Numbered from the stretch's first letter, positions 33,431-47,100 are shown. The stretch: 64,000 bases of DNA from Ottelia alismoides (GCA_037367405.1 JAZKJV010002317.1:1-64000), one strand, 5' to 3'. Notes: generated by a model from the sequence alone, not told the origin. Made by a program: numbers and translations.

Positions 33431-34269
33431 GAGCACATATGAGGAAAATTGGGATCTAAGAAGAATGTACAAGTGGTGTGTGCTCCAAAAATGGAACGTC
33501 TCAAGATCTTTGTACATGCTAAATGAAGAGGAAGAGTAGTCACAAATCTCGTACAAAGTAGATCACCTCAACTCGGGTTAGATTATCTATAGTCTCCACA
33601 AAGTGCTTCAACATCTTCTTGTTTGCCACGAATGACTCTGCACCAGGTGACACACATGATATGGTTATGTTTCCATTTTCGTGCACCATTCTAACTAAGT
33701 ATGGACCTTCTCATTTTCTTTTTAACTTATAGGAAAGATTTTCAACTGTGCATTGAATAGGCAGACCCTCTGGCTAGGAACAAAGGTCTTGTGATGAGTG
33801 TGTGTGTCATGTCACCTCTTCACCTTGTGCTTATAAATGAGAGTATTCTCATATGCTTGGTTTCTAATATCAACCAACACATTCAAAACTATCTTCATTT
33901 TGGTTCTAGCTTTCTACAAATGAAGTAACATCTCTTTGATCGTCCATTCTGATTTGTGCATGATCTCAATGGGAAAATGAAATGACTTAAACATACATGA
34001 AAGGAGAAGTACCTAGGGGGGTCTTATATGTGGCACAATATTCCCAAAGAAGTTGGTATAGGAGCTTGGCCAATTCTTCCTGTCAGGTCGTACCAACTTC
34101 TAAAGTATGGATATTACCTCCCTATTTGAAACTTTAGCCATGTCGTTTGTTTGTGGGTGGTATGGGGAAGCGACTTTGTGAAATATTACATAACTCTTCA
34201 TAAGCTTCTTTACGTCTTTGTTTATAAAATGGATACCCAATCATAAATGAGTATTCATGGAATTCCTAA

Positions 34270-34560
34270 TCATGAAATGATGTGTTCCCTAAAGAACTTG
34301 CAAACTGTCTTGCTATCAGTGGTTCGTACGTGTATGGCCTCCACCCATCTGCTAACATAATCTACAACCAGTAATATATACTCAAAGCCACTGCTATAAA
34401 GAAACAAGAACATGAAATTGATGACCCATGCATCAAAAAACTTAGAAATGATCACTGGTCTCATCGGCATCACATCTCTTGCACTGATCGTCCCGCCTAC
34501 TTTTTGACGAACTAGACGACTCTTCACAAGGGGCAAGCATCTATCATAAGAGTTGGCCAC
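34270..34560 (-). pseudogene. Integrase core fragment of element C
   Basis: A 96-codon open piece inside the pol remnant, running from the end of the zinc-binding region (YDRCLPLVKSR) into the catalytic core (VDYVSRWVEAIHVRTTDSK). The Asp of the usual W-G-I-D-F-M motif is Asn, which should abolish strand transfer. Confidence 0.75.
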
Positions 34561-34747
34561 TAAAAACTGCTTTTGAGTACATTATGTGCTATCATCTTCC
34601 TAAAATGATGTCCTCCTTCCTCTAGTGAATGGAACAATGTAAGTATACTATTACATTCCTTCTGAGGATTGCATCGCTTGTAAACACAATATAATCCCTC
34701 ACGAAAAAGGATCGGATCGTCTTAGTGGTTGTATTGTGCCTAATAAA

Positions 34748-35158
34748 CTAGCATATCAACTCGGTACTTTGGCCAACCCTGTGGACTCTTCTGTGTGACC
34801 AGAAGTTCACTGTATCAGCATACCATGGAAGCTCTGCCACTACAAAGATGCTCTCATTTGGGAATCTCTTTGCAATGTCCAGTAAGTATTCATATGAAGA
34901 TTGCTTTAACAATAAACAGGAGAGGTGATCAGTTATTGCATTCTTTAATCTAGGTGTGTCCTTAATATCCAAATAGAATTCCTGAAGCAAGAGAATACAT
35001 CGAAGAAGGCGTGCTTTGGCATCCTTCTTTTCCATCAAGTATCTGATAGATGAATGATCTGTGAATTTTGCAATCTTAGAACCAAGAAGATAAGATCTGA
35101 ACTTGTCTAATGTAAAAGTCACTACCATCATCGCTTTTTCTATCAAAGTGTAGTTCAT
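34748..35158 (-). pseudogene. RNase H-like fragment of element C
   Basis: A 136-codon open piece: MNYTLIEKAMMVVTFTLDKF, then FTDHSSIRYLMEKKDAKARL, LLLQEFYLDIKD and ITDHLSCL, the order typical of the gypsy RNase H domain and its junction with integrase. Confidence 0.78.
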
Positions 35159-37881
35159 CTGTGCATCTTCTAAAGTATGGCTGGCATATGCAACTAGGAG
35201 TCCATTCCTCCTCTATCCAAATACGACCTCAATTGCGAAATCTGAAGCATATGTCATGATCTCAAAGGGAAGAGACCAATTGGACGGTTGTAGGATAGGG
35301 CCATTGATAACCATGTTCTTTAAAGTGAGGAAGGCATCAAGACATTTGTCATCTATCAAAAACTTGATATCTTTGCCTAACAACTCAGTCAACGATTAGA
35401 CAATCTTAGACAAATCACGTATGAACCGTCAGTAAAAACAGCTTGCCCTAGAAAAGATTGCAACTACTTGACATTGGTTGGTGTTCGCGACGCTTGATGA
35501 TGTCCACCTAGGCAGGATCAATCTCCATGTCTCACTTGAAGATGACATGCCCCAACACTATCTCGTTTGTAACCATAAAATGGCTCTTTTCCCAAGATAA
35601 AATATGATTCAACTCACAAAAGTTCTGAAGTACCTAGTTTAGGTGCGCTAAACAATTGTCAAATGACCCACCATAGACTAAAAAAGCATCCATAAAGACC
35701 TTGAGAAAATTACCTACCATGTTTGCAAAAATGGCAAGTATGCACCTTTGGAATGTAGAAATGGCCTTGCATAAACCAAAGGGCATCGGTCTAAAGGCAT
35801 ACATGACAAAATGACATGTAATGGTAGTCTTCTTCTGGTCGTCAGGAGCAAAGGTGACCTGGTTGTATCCAAAGTAATCATCTACAAAGCTTAAGTACTC
35901 TTTCTATACCAACCTCTCTATGACCTCATATATAAAAGGCAGAAGAAAGTAGTCTTTCTTTGTTGCGGCATTCAGTCGTCTATAATCAACGCAAACTGCC
36001 TACGACATATTTAGTCTCTTTGGAATCTCCTCTCCACTCTCATTCTTATCCATTTGAATTCCTAATTTTACGGGACAACATGTAATGGGCTAACCCATTT
36101 TTAGTTGTATATGGGATAAATAAACCATACGTCACACCATTTCGTTATCTCTTTCTTGACAACATCTCTAAAATGGAGTTCAGTATGCACTGAAACTCTC
36201 TAGATAGATCATTGTCATGATCGGGATAGATGTGATGAGAACACAAAGTAGGATTTCCCATGGAGATCAGATACATTCCAACCAGTGGTCATGCAGTTTT
36301 TTTTCAAGAATCTTCATCAAGCGATGCTCTTGCTCTTCGGTAAAAAATGAACTGATAACGATAAGAAACTTTCAATGTGGACCATAAGGAAAGAACTTCA
36401 TGTTTTAAGGTAATGTCTTCAGCTTAGGTAAAGTAGAATTTGGCTATGCTGTATCATTTGGCTTTGGACTTGGAACTGTGTTGGCGATGTATGTATCTGC
36501 AATATGGTTATTGGTGAATATGTGATTTATCACTCTAAAGTTGAAAATAGAGCTTTGTTTTCAAGTAATTTGATGCATATTTCCACTTATATTGCATAAT
36601 TAGCATTCATGCATGTGTAAATAGTATCTGCATTTTAGCATTCATATTTGCATTAAATAAGGAGCCAAGATCACTTGTAAATATTCACTTGTATATTAGC
36701 TAAAATACCATATTTGTATATATTTTATACTAACTCCAAATCCAATAAAACCAACTCCATAGTGTATATATTACTAACACTAATAAAGAAAAAATATCAG
36801 AAAAATATTAACTTGTAAAATTGTCCAATAAACTCAAATCCAAGTTTGAAACTATGAACCTTAAAACACATCTCTCTCTCTCTCTCGTATAGTGTCTGAT
36901 TTAGGTATACTCACTTTTAAAGTAATATATATTCAAAGACCTTCAAAACAAGACCAATTTCATTAAAATCAGAGATCTTATGTGAAACTTGGGATTTGGG
37001 CCCATATTGTATATTGTATATTGTATATTGTACATATTGACCATTTTGCCCTTATATTTTATCTTTTGATTTTCTTAATGATTAAAAATCTAAAAAAATG
37101 GATTAAATTGAAAATAATAACTTCATATTTTCTCTATTTTATTTCGATTTTTCTCTTACTTAAAAAATGACAAAAAATGCAAAAGACAAAAATGTGGTAT
37201 TTTATACCTATAAGATACCACCCAAAATTACACTTTATACAAATGATTTCATTTGATTTTCAACCCTTCACAAAAGTTGTATATCCCGTCGAGATGAGCA
37301 ACTTTCGTATTGACTACTTTTTTATTTAACCCTTTTTCTTATTTCTTTTTTATTTTTCTTTACATTTATTTTTTGAATTTTCTAGGAGCGATACGTGGCA
37401 GCTCCTGGTCCGCCACGTGTCACCCCATTTTTTAATTTTCTGATTTTTTATTATTTTGTTATTATTTTTTTAACTATTTATAATATATTATTATTAGTAG
37501 ACTACTTATATTATATTATATTATTTTTCCCCTTTTTACTTCTTTTCCTCTTACTTGTCCTCTACTCCAAGTCACCAACTCCCCATTCTCCCCACTATCT
37601 CCACATCTTTTCTAACTTCCCTCTCCTTTTTATTCCCATCTCCTCCTCCACTCATCTTCATCCGCCATTCTAAGAGTGAGAGAGGTTATAGCTCCTTCAA
37701 AACCGTAAGGTAACAACTCCTTCTTCAACGTCGAGCGACGACGAGCCGAAGGCGAGATCCGGTGGTCCGCATCACTGTCACGAGTTTCAAAATGCTTATT
37801 GAGATTTGGAGAACACGCAGTCTCCTTGAAGCGAAAATCGGAGTCCAACATGGCTGCTCAGCAAAATTTGACAAATCAAAT

Positions 37882-37889
37882 GTAAGTAT
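37882..37889 (+). promoter_or_regulatory. Candidate splice donor in LTR of element B
   Basis: CAAAT|GTAAGTATTT, a strong match to plant 5' splice sites at the same LTR place as in element A, kept despite divergence of the surrounding bases. Confidence 0.45.
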
Positions 37890-38246
37890 TTCCCTATCTT
37901 TAACTTTCTCAATTTTTTTATCTAACATGATCTCTTCATTTTTGTGTTGATCACCGTTACAAACGCTACAACATTTTCAAAATAACCACCATGTCCATCA
38001 AACACCATCAATCATCATCATCACCGCATTTTCGTTCCATTTGATTTCTATATTTTTTCTCTGTTTAAAAAATCTACAAAAAAAATTATCATAATAAAAA
38101 TAATAAAGAAAGAAGAGCCAGGCCATCGCCCCTGCACCTCCAATAGCTATCGCTTCGGCGGCGCCTCACCCCCGAAGTACTCTGCCACCCGCTCCTCCTT
38201 CAGCTGGCCTTCCCCCTGGATGCTACTCCTGACCACACCGATCTCT

Positions 38247-38532
38247 CCCCGCGCGTCATCTTCGCAAGCGTGCCCAGTCGCCCCCTACTCCTGCTGTTCC
38301 ACCAGCCACCACATATGGGCGCATACCTCCCCACGCCACCCGCTGACCTCGTGCGGCCGTGCGTGACCGCCGCCCGTGTTAAGACCTCTTCGCGCACGTC
38401 ATCTCCGCAGGCGTGCCCAGCCGCCCCCTGCTCCTGCTGTTCCACCAGCCACCGTGTGTGTGCGTAGACCTCCCCACGCCGCCCACCGACCTCGTGCGGT
38501 CACGTGTAACTGTCACCCACGTGAAGACCTTC
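38247..38532. repeat. 143-bp tandem duplication in LTR GC block
   Basis: Two adjacent copies (about 38247-38389 and 38390-38532). Landmarks such as GTCATC (38255, 38398) and AAGACCT (38381, 38524) repeat at exactly 143 bases. The copies have since diverged, and neither LTR of A shows the duplication. Confidence 0.75.
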
Positions 38533-40155
38533 TCGTGCCTCAGCCGTCATCGTCGCCGCGCGCTCGCGCCGTCGTACACCGCCTGCCAGCCTTCCTCCCG
38601 CGCGATTGCTCCATCAAATGCCCCGCTGCAACTCCAACAAGATCGCATTGCTCATGCGACGCCGCCTCTCCTGCGGTACATAGATCTCCTCCACGTCGCG
38701 CGATGCCCTCGCTCCACCTCAGCTATCGGTCGGGTGTCGACCGTTTTCCTCCGTGACCTCCAGTAGCCGCCCTGCAGGTCATCCCCTCTGTCTTTTCACC
38801 GCTCCACACAGCTAGTGTGCGCCACGCCACACGATGCCGTCATCCTGCCTCGTGCCGATCCTACGAGCTCGCATTGCCCAAGCCGCTAGTTGCCTCTGCC
38901 GCACATGTTATCACCGCCCCAACCACGCCCGCACGTCCCCTCATGATCGTGCCTTAGACGTGGGCGTGAGAAGGTCCTTTCATTTTTTTTAAATTTTTTT
39001 AGAAAATTGCATCTTCGGTCCGTTAGTTTTTTGTATTTGCAAAAGCATACCTGTGCACATTTCAATTACTTTCTTTAATTGATGTATTGCAAAGATACCC
39101 CTGCATTTACCTATTAATTTGGACATCAAAATTGCATCATTTTATTTAATGAAAAATAGAAATTGTTGAACAAGTGATTCTTGACATTTATTTGCATTTT
39201 TGTGAGCATTGGATAATTTATTAAAAATCAGAGTTTGAAATTCAATGATATTTTGCACATTTAAGCTCTGAAATTTGCACATACATATTTCTTTCTCCAA
39301 AAATTGTGAAAAAATCGTGGATGATGCCTTTAGTTTTCTTTATCTACCGTCCAAATTTTATCAAAATTAGAGTTGTCTTTTGCAAAAATGAATTCCTTAG
39401 TGATTTAGGTAAATAATTTTTAACTAAATCCACATAGACCATTCTTGAGAAATTTTAACTCTCCTGGATTTATAATTTAAATATCTATTTGTGATAAATC
39501 AGTCTTTAGATAATTTGATTTTGTAGATTTATTAAAAATAAAATACTCACAATCACTCTATTTTACTTAAAAAAATATAAAAAAATCATAAAGTGTTAAA
39601 AAATTCCAAAAATATTATTTTAGTTTCATTTCATCATATTTCACTTCCAGTAAATTTTTCATAATTTTTGCATTTTGTTTACACAATAAATTGCATAAAA
39701 ACCCAAAAAAGTTTGCATTTTTCATCGTTGCATTTTAAATCCAAAAATTAAAAAAAAATACATTTTGCGTTCGCCATTAGATTAGATTTACAGGAAAAAT
39801 ACAATTGGCTTGTTTGGATTAGTTTCACATTAAAAATTAATTTGACTAAGTGGATTGTTTTCTTAATAACCTGGTTCAATTACATTTATACACTTCCATT
39901 TTTATCGCATAAATGAATTACAAAAAAACCACTTGGACGCAAACTAATTTATCTAATGTGATCCAAAATTGTTCCTTTGCCTCCTTGAGTCAACCATGAG
40001 GCTTGCCTAGGTTAAAAGTACATCAAACTACACAACATTTAATTCATCGATTCATCGATTCGTGCAGTTAAATTTTTGATTGATTCAAATTTAACTGACT
40101 GCAACGAAATCGTTAATTCGATACTATTAAAAGTATAAAATTCAGGTCAATCAAA

Positions 40156-40173
40156 TGGCACCATTGTCGGGGA
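40156..40173 (+). other. Primer binding site of element B
   Basis: TGGCACCATTGTCGGGGA, a mutated form of the tRNA-Asp-type Athila site, two bases after the LTR end. Confidence 0.8.
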
Positions 40174-40329
40174 GGCAAACGACTTAGGATCACTTTAGAA
40201 AATTGGATTTATGTTTTCCATTAATTCGGGTAGTCTAACCCATGAGCCACCTTGTAGTTATCCATTTTTCTCTCTTAATTATTTTTCTAATCATTTATGT
40301 ATATATTTTTATATCTCTCTCTCTGATAT

Positions 40330-40331
40330 AG
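40330..40331 (+). promoter_or_regulatory. Candidate splice acceptor in leader of B
   Basis: TATCTCTCTCTCTGATATAG ends in AG after a pyrimidine-rich run and precedes GACTTGGAGCGGC, which is conserved with element A. Paired with the donor at 37882 it would excise about 2.45 kb, including the primer site, from an mRNA for the downstream frame. Confidence 0.4.
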
Positions 40332-41608
40332 GACTTGGAGCGGCTTTCTTGAAGTCAATGCATCTCGAAGAGCATCGGAGGCCGATGATTCGTGGATCGA
40401 GTCAGCTGTTGATATGCTAGGAAGATCATTGAAGAGAGATTTTCACTAACTTGTAGTTGCATATTTAAAGCGGTTCCTGTTTGGGTTCTCGCATGTGTAA
40501 TTGAATAATAAAAAGACTCTTTGTGTTGTGTGGCTGCTTGAGATAGGATAGAACCTGCACTTGCGGCTCTTAGAGATTTCTAGGACTGTTTGTGCTCGTA
40601 ATATTTAGGACCACACTTCACCATCAAAAGATGTACTTAGACCGCAGAACTTAGCCAAATTCAAATTTGTTCTTCACTCGCTAAATATAACTGCCTGTCT
40701 AGGAGTAACTTTTCATCGATTGCATTCATTTAGTGTAAAATTTCAATTCAGTATCGCATACCACGTTGTAGAGAGCTAGAGGCATTGTAAGCCTTCTTAC
40801 TTAAGCATTCATCATCGTTTTCTCGATTGCATCGGCTTTTTCCGATTCCTCTCTCAATTTTTCTAAACCTAAGATAATGTAATTGGGACTGGATGGTAGA
40901 CGTGATTATTTGTGTGAATTAATTACAATGACAACTAATCTTTAAAATCAGGACTGCTAATTGAATTGGACCAAAACAAATTGACTAAAATTAACCCTTG
41001 TTTGCAGGAGAGTAACCCCGATATTGATTTCAGGCTGAGGGTACAAAGTGTGTGTTCGCACACTAAGGTAAAGCCAAAATTCCCACTTTCCATATCGCGT
41101 ACCCTGATACTAGCAAATATCACAGGATGAATTCTTATAGGCTCAACTGACCAGCGCCAAGTAGACTTTGCCTGGTTCGGCAGGTAGATAGGGGCAAAGC
41201 AGCGGTGCACCGCGACAAGTTGCTAGTAACCCTTCGGGGTGAAGTTAAAAGCCTTGCCAGCCTCCGCCTACTTCGGTAGGTAGATAGGGGCAGGTCCTTG
41301 AACTTCTCAGCTGGGGATAGGAGCGAAGAAAGGAAGGTTTTGGTATCTTAGACGATAGGTTAAATAGAGGAGATGAATCTGGCTTTGAGCTGACTTCCCT
41401 ATAGGCCTCATAATCCTTGATATTTGCTTGAAAAATCACACTTAAAATCAACCAGATTAATCGGACTCGGCTTCGGGTCCTTCACCGTGTTGAGTGTGAA
41501 CTCGGGGTTTGCTCTTGCATTTGTCTTTTTATCTGTCCGTGTGTGTTATCCTATGTAATTGCACGTTCTCTACCTCGATCTGCTTATATTCATCCTTTCC
41601 TCTCCACG

Positions 41609-44034
41609 ATGTCGGAATATTGGTCCCCATACCTTGAGACCTCTGGTCATTCCTCCTTGACCATATACCGTCCATCTTCACCTTCTCCTTCTTCCATGTA
41701 TCCTCCGCCATCCACGGGAGATCCTTACCCATGGTCGGTTCCACCTCGACCTGATTATGAAGTCAGAACTTCAACTGACTTCTCCACTTCTTCGCATTTC
41801 TCACCTATTCCATATTCTAACACTCCATATCCACTTCCATCTTGGGTTGAGTGTCCTTTTTCTTGGGATCTTGCTGGAATCAACTAACCATACGAAGAGC
41901 AAGCCACTGCCGAGACAGATGGCAGGCAGTATTACTTGGCTGATAGAACATACCGAATGGAGAGGCATGCACCTAATGATTTGCCTAACTTGATTGACCC
42001 TAGTAATCAAGCCTACATTGATTAGCCTTCATATCACACATTCCGAGAGCCTATACATTCACATGATTAGACTCATGGATTTAATCTAGGAACCCCCTCT
42101 TTATTGACTCCATCATATGAGGTTCCGACCAATATCTGCCATTCCGATGGTCCATACTCGACCCAACATAACATGCCAGAGTCTAGGTATATCGAGTATG
42201 AAACCCCAATATCTCAGCAGTATCCTCCAATTGAGCAGAACTCTTCCATGATTCATCATTAGAATTTTGTGGAGGATGACATCTCTAGACTTATTGAGAA
42301 AAATGAATCATTTGGTAACAAGTTGAGAGTTGTCATGGAAATATTGCACTCAATTTCTGCGGCCAGGGTATGAAAGTGGAAAAGGAATTAGGTAGATTTG
42401 ATGATGAAAACCGAGCGAGCATTAAGGAACCCACACATTTTGTACAGTTGGAGTCTATTCTACCTCCCCCTTCTACTAACCACTTACCCTCCAATCTCGA
42501 GTCTGCATTTTCTCCCTCCCCTCCTTCACATATCGAAAACAACAAAAAATCAATGATCCCAAAAATCTCATAAAAATAGAAAATGAAAATGACATAAAAA
42601 ATTAGATCCTACCCTAAGGGAAGAACTCGATGAAGAACTGATTTTTAATCTTCCTTTAATAAAGGTCATAGATCACTTCCCTGACCTTAAGATATTTGAA
42701 GGGAGTAAATTGATGCCCAAAAGGTCGGGCAATAAGAGGACATGGACTAAAAGACACATATTGTCTATGGCCACCTCCTTGGTGATGGGGAGAAAGACCA
42801 AGAGCCACAGAGTGAAGTTGTTGCCCTGAGTTGAGTGTGATATCAAAGACACTATCTTTACCCATGCAAGAAATGATGATGGTTCTCCAATAAATGTCCT
42901 CCCGACCTCTGTGCTTGACAAGCTTAAACTCAGGCCAATCAGAAAGTCGAGAGAGATTGTTCAGCTGGCAGATCGTCTATCAAGTGGTCGAGAGGAACCA
43001 TTTCAGTCATCTTTACTTTCCAAGGTTCTCTATTCCAGGTAAACTACACTGTCATTGATATTAAGCACAAAGGAGAGTGTACCCAGTCTCCTATTATTCT
43101 CAGGAAGTCGTTCTTAGCCTTGGCTAAGGTAACTATAGATTGCGAGACTCGAGAAATCGATTTTACAGCATTGGAAGTACTTCGACCTTACCCATTCTTT
43201 GATACACTTTACTCTAAGGTGACCCGCATATCCGCAGGCAGTCATTACCACCGAGAGATGGATGAGTCCCATCTCTCTACTACACCAGAGTTACCGACTC
43301 TCCGGATGATCGTTGGTTCAGAGACTCCCCACACCTCCACTTCACCAACTACTTGCACCACCACCATGACAGCTTCTAAGGAGGACTCACGCCGTGAAGG
43401 TATCATTGAGTCGGACATGACTTTTGCAGATTGTGTTGACCATTTCGATCATCCGATACAAGAGCCTAACAATGTCAAGCCAACTGAGATCACTAGCACC
43501 TTCCCGAGACACGTGATGACCCTTCAGGAATATTATAATCTATATGGTGACTCGTCTGATGAGGAACCCATGGTCAGCACCACACCACATCTCGGACATT
43601 CAAAGCAGACAACCAGAACTGAATTGACCCCACCCAAAAACACGGTTGCCCCCTCCTCTAGTCGGCTATCTAGAGAAAGGAAGTCGAGAATTGATTCCTC
43701 GGGGTGTTCCCCCGAACCTCTCATGGCACGTCACTCTCCTCTCCCTCTCAATGATTCAAGTTCTAGAAAACCGACTAAGAACGTTTCCTTTAATATACTG
43801 GAGAAGGAATTTTCTGAGGAGTCCTTATCGGGTCCGGATGATGTGATTTATATGAGTGAGCTCAGTTCGGTTGTTCTTAAGCCATATCTAAGCACGCAGC
43901 CGTGTGTCAACCCTCGTTGGACGATCCGTACACCTCACTATTATTCATCTGAGGACGATTCCGACAATGACACATATGTATATTATCCACCTCCTCGTGT
44001 ATGCAAGAAGGTTCATCACAAACCTTTTAATTCC
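41609..44034 (+). pseudogene. Decayed protease-type ORF of element B
   Basis: Counterpart of the 854-codon frame of element A. It starts at an ATG followed by SEYWSPY, runs open to a stop at 41885-41887, then continues with stop codons and frame changes. The protease-like region (about 42840-43140) keeps LRPIRKSREIVQLADR, but the active-site stretch and following residues are altered. From 43120 the C-terminal half is open again (ETREIDFTALEVLRPYPFF) and, because the stop used in A is lost, runs on to 44154. A segment present in A after the first 90 codons is missing or scrambled. Confidence 0.78.
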
Positions 44035-44129
44035 TTGTATATTCTCACTCTTTCTTGTATATACTCTCTCCCTCCCTCCCCAGTGATTGAAATCATTCAC
44101 CCCAGCTCCATATCATTTCATTTTATGGC

Positions 44130-44159
44130 TATACTTAGGATGACCATATCCTAAGTATA
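44130..44159 (+). repeat. PPT hairpin abutting LTR start
   Basis: TATACTTAGGAT and ATCCTAAGTATA arms around a short loop, followed by GG and the LTR start TGATGAATC. This is the hairpin unit of element A placed directly at the plus-strand priming site, and it shows the array units derive from the PPT. Confidence 0.75.
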
Positions 44160-44161
44160 GG

Positions 44162-47100
44162 TGATGAATCTGTGATTCATCACTCTAAAAGTTGAAAATA
44201 GAGCTTTGTTCCCGAGTAAGTAGATGCATATTTCTACTTATCCTGCATAATTAGCATTCATGCTTGCATGCATAACATATGCATTCTAGCATTCATATTT
44301 GCATTAAATAAGAAGCCCAACTCACTTCTAAATAATCACCTATATGTTCACCACTATCCACTTAATTATCTGTATTTTATACTCACTCCAAAGTTAATAA
44401 AAACCATCTCTATACTATGTATGTTACTAACTAATAATATAAGAAAAAAGGCACATTTCCTAGCTTGTAAAATTACCCAATAAAACCCCAAACTCAGCTA
44501 GAGACCTCAGACCTTAGAATGCAAATATCTACCTCATACAAACTCCGATCTAGGTCTACTAACTTTTAGAATAATACATATTTAGAGACCTTCAAAATGA
44601 GACCAATTTCATTTAAACCGGAGCTCGTATGCAAAACTTGGGCTTTGGGGCCCCTTTCTACATTATACATATGTATATTTGTATTTTTGTATCCTATTTG
44701 ACCTCCGTTTTTGGTCAACAAGAAACTTGTAGATCTCATGAGATCTATAACTTTATTGCATTTTTCCAAATTCGGACATCTTCTCTCCCTAAATCCACAT
44801 TCTCTTTCGATCATTCAGATCAGGCCACGTGGCACCCTCTGATTGCGCCATGCAGCCTGCTCGTGCCACATGCCCTTCGTCCTCTACCTTCCGATGGCCC
44901 TCCCTCTCTCCTTATCGCCACCGTTCATACTGCTTCTAATCCCTGCCATTCGATCAAAACCTTGGTTTCATCACAACCCTCCATCTCCGCCTCACTCCCA
45001 GCTCGCCACGTGGTAGCAACATAACCACCCGATCATCTTCTGGAGATTAGATATCCACCACCGTAGTTATTCCTAGCCATCCAATCGCCTGCCAGATGTG
45101 ATCTGGGCCGTCCGCCAGTGCCGCGCTCTTAGCACGCCACGTGGTGTGCCCCATCACCATCCATCTCAGTCGCCCTAGATCTAATCCCAGTTGCCCCGTG
45201 TCGCCTAATCTCCAGCCGTTGGATCGCGAGATCCAACGACAGAGACCTCATCATCTACCTTCAGATGCTCTCTCTCTCTCTCTCTCCCACGATCTCCACC
45301 TCACGCGCTCGCCGCCCCTTGCTATTTTCGGTCCCACTCCAACCATTCTCTCCGCCCCCTATTACAGCCATCTCGTAGCGCAGTAAACCCTCATCCTCGC
45401 CGACCTCCACAATCCCCATGAATCCCATCGTCATCGCTCCACGACCTCCACGAAAACTCGCCCTCCATCACCTGTACCCGCATCCCCTTCCTATAAATAC
45501 TCCGCCTCCGGTCACCCTCAACCCTATCCATTGCAGGGGGGTGTCCTAGAGCTCAGATCTACCCGTTGGTGATAGCAATTGAGAGTAAAATTGAGCGAAG
45601 ACAGGCCTTCACCACCGACGAAATCCACGGCGAAGCATTGCCGCGCTGCAGCTCCTCCGACAAGCTGCTTGAGCTCGGGACGCTACCGACCCTTGAGCAA
45701 AAACCAGTAAGCTCTTCTCTGAGCTTCTGACCCCAGGTAGACCCCTCCATCATCTTCTTAGATCTCTACCTTCTTTCCCCGCATTTTTTCTCTGATTTTA
45801 TTTCGCTTCTCCAATCGATTTCACCTTTCGTCAACTATCCACCAAGCTCCGCCTTGGAGCTATGGTCTTTGCGTGCCATTCCATTCCCTCCGACTTCACC
45901 TCACACTTCACTCCGATCACAGCTCCTTCGATCGCAGTGGAATTCCACCTCCGGCCATCACCACTGCACGCCTCAGACCTCACCACACTCGCACACCTCT
46001 CACGAACACGACGCACTCGCTTCTTGGCACGATCTAACCCTGTAGGTACACCTATCTTCACTGATCGGAGCATCGTCAGAGTGTCACTTGATCTTCATTG
46101 TCTCTGGCCTACAGACCGTCCCAGCTTCATCCAGAACCTCTGGCGGCTTCGCGACGCTCCCACGACCATTCCCATCTTCTCAAAAGCCCCCATAGATCAT
46201 CCTCGAGCGAGATCCAATGCAGTGGAGCTGCGGAGGCATCGCCGGAGCACAACCACGTCTGTCGTAGGAGGCGGTGGCCTGGAGGAGAACGATGTACAGA
46301 TATCGTCCGATCCTCTTGATCGGACGGTCCTAAGGCTGCCACATCACCGTCGCCAGCCCAACCACCACCACCGAATATATAGAGTAATAATAATATTACA
46401 TATTTTTGAATAATATATACGATATACAATAAGTATATATGAATATATATTGGAATAATATTTTTATTTTTTAAAGGTTTTAAATATATAATAGATATTT
46501 ATATGTAATAATAGTAATAATAAGTAATAAATAAGTATTATTAAGTATATATAGTATATATAGGGTTTTATAATTATATATAGTCAAAATTCAGAAAATA
46601 AAATATTTTTTATGTTTTGATATTTTTCTCTATTTTGTTATTTTCATACTGTTTCCCTAATTTTTATGTATTTGTAATGTATTAAAATATACAAAATAGT
46701 GAGTATTATCAATAGACCGATTATTTTGGGTAATAAAAATAGATAATATTTTCGAAGTTTCCCAAAACTAATTCTAGTATATACTATATAATATAACTAA
46801 AAATATAGGATATAAAAACTTTTTTTTAATTTTTGTAGATTTTTTAATAATTTTATAGATTTTTTAGGGTTTTGCAAATTTTAGTGTTTTATTTTTATAT
46901 TTTTTGTGATTTTTGGTCTCAAGGTAATATATATAATAATATATAATCTAAGTTTTTGGACTTATTCAAAGTGTTTTATAAATTTTTGGATTTTAATGAG
47001 TAGATAGGAATAAATGGCTCCTTCTTTACTTTTAAGAAATGGAAAAATACAATAAAAAGTAAATAAAAATAGATATTTGGATCAACATTATTTAAGGCAT

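Larger units (their letters stand above)
33480..36460 (-). pseudogene. Element C pol remnant: RT, RNase H, integrase
   Basis: Reading down the minus strand: the RT N-terminal part from about 36460 (FFTEEQEHRLMKIL-like, then CVDYRRLN-type remnants); palm at about 35900-35640 with DDYFGYNQV, MPFGLCKA and FMDAF where active enzymes have (Y/F)-x-D-D; RNase H-like segment 35158-34748 (FTDHSSIRYLMEKKDAKARL); integrase from 34560, with FDAWVINFM where the first catalytic Asp is Asn, VDYVSRWVEAI, and HPQTN further on; then a C-terminal part to about 33500. Polymerase before integrase is the gypsy order, and the residues match the Athila lineage. Many stops and frameshifts make it dead. Protease and gag are cut off at 36511 by element B. 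Confidence 0.85.
36512..40153 (+). repeat. 5' LTR of element B (3.64 kb)
   Basis: Starts TGGTGAATATGTG and ends ...GGTCAATCA, two bases before the primer site. It follows the A LTRs throughout, with an AT-rich first part, a donor-like GTAAGT, a GC-rich block (about 38110-38960) and an AT-rich end, but with many substitutions and a local tandem duplication. Confidence 0.82.
36512..44161 (+). mobile_element. Element B: plus-strand relative of element A, decayed
   Basis: Has LTR, primer site, leader, decayed protease-type frame and one PPT hairpin in the same order as element A but in opposite orientation. It interrupts the pol remnant of element C, so it is the younger of the two. It too lacks gag, RT and integrase, showing that the reduced structure belongs to a family. 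Its downstream LTR is not a true copy of its upstream LTR. Confidence 0.8.
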
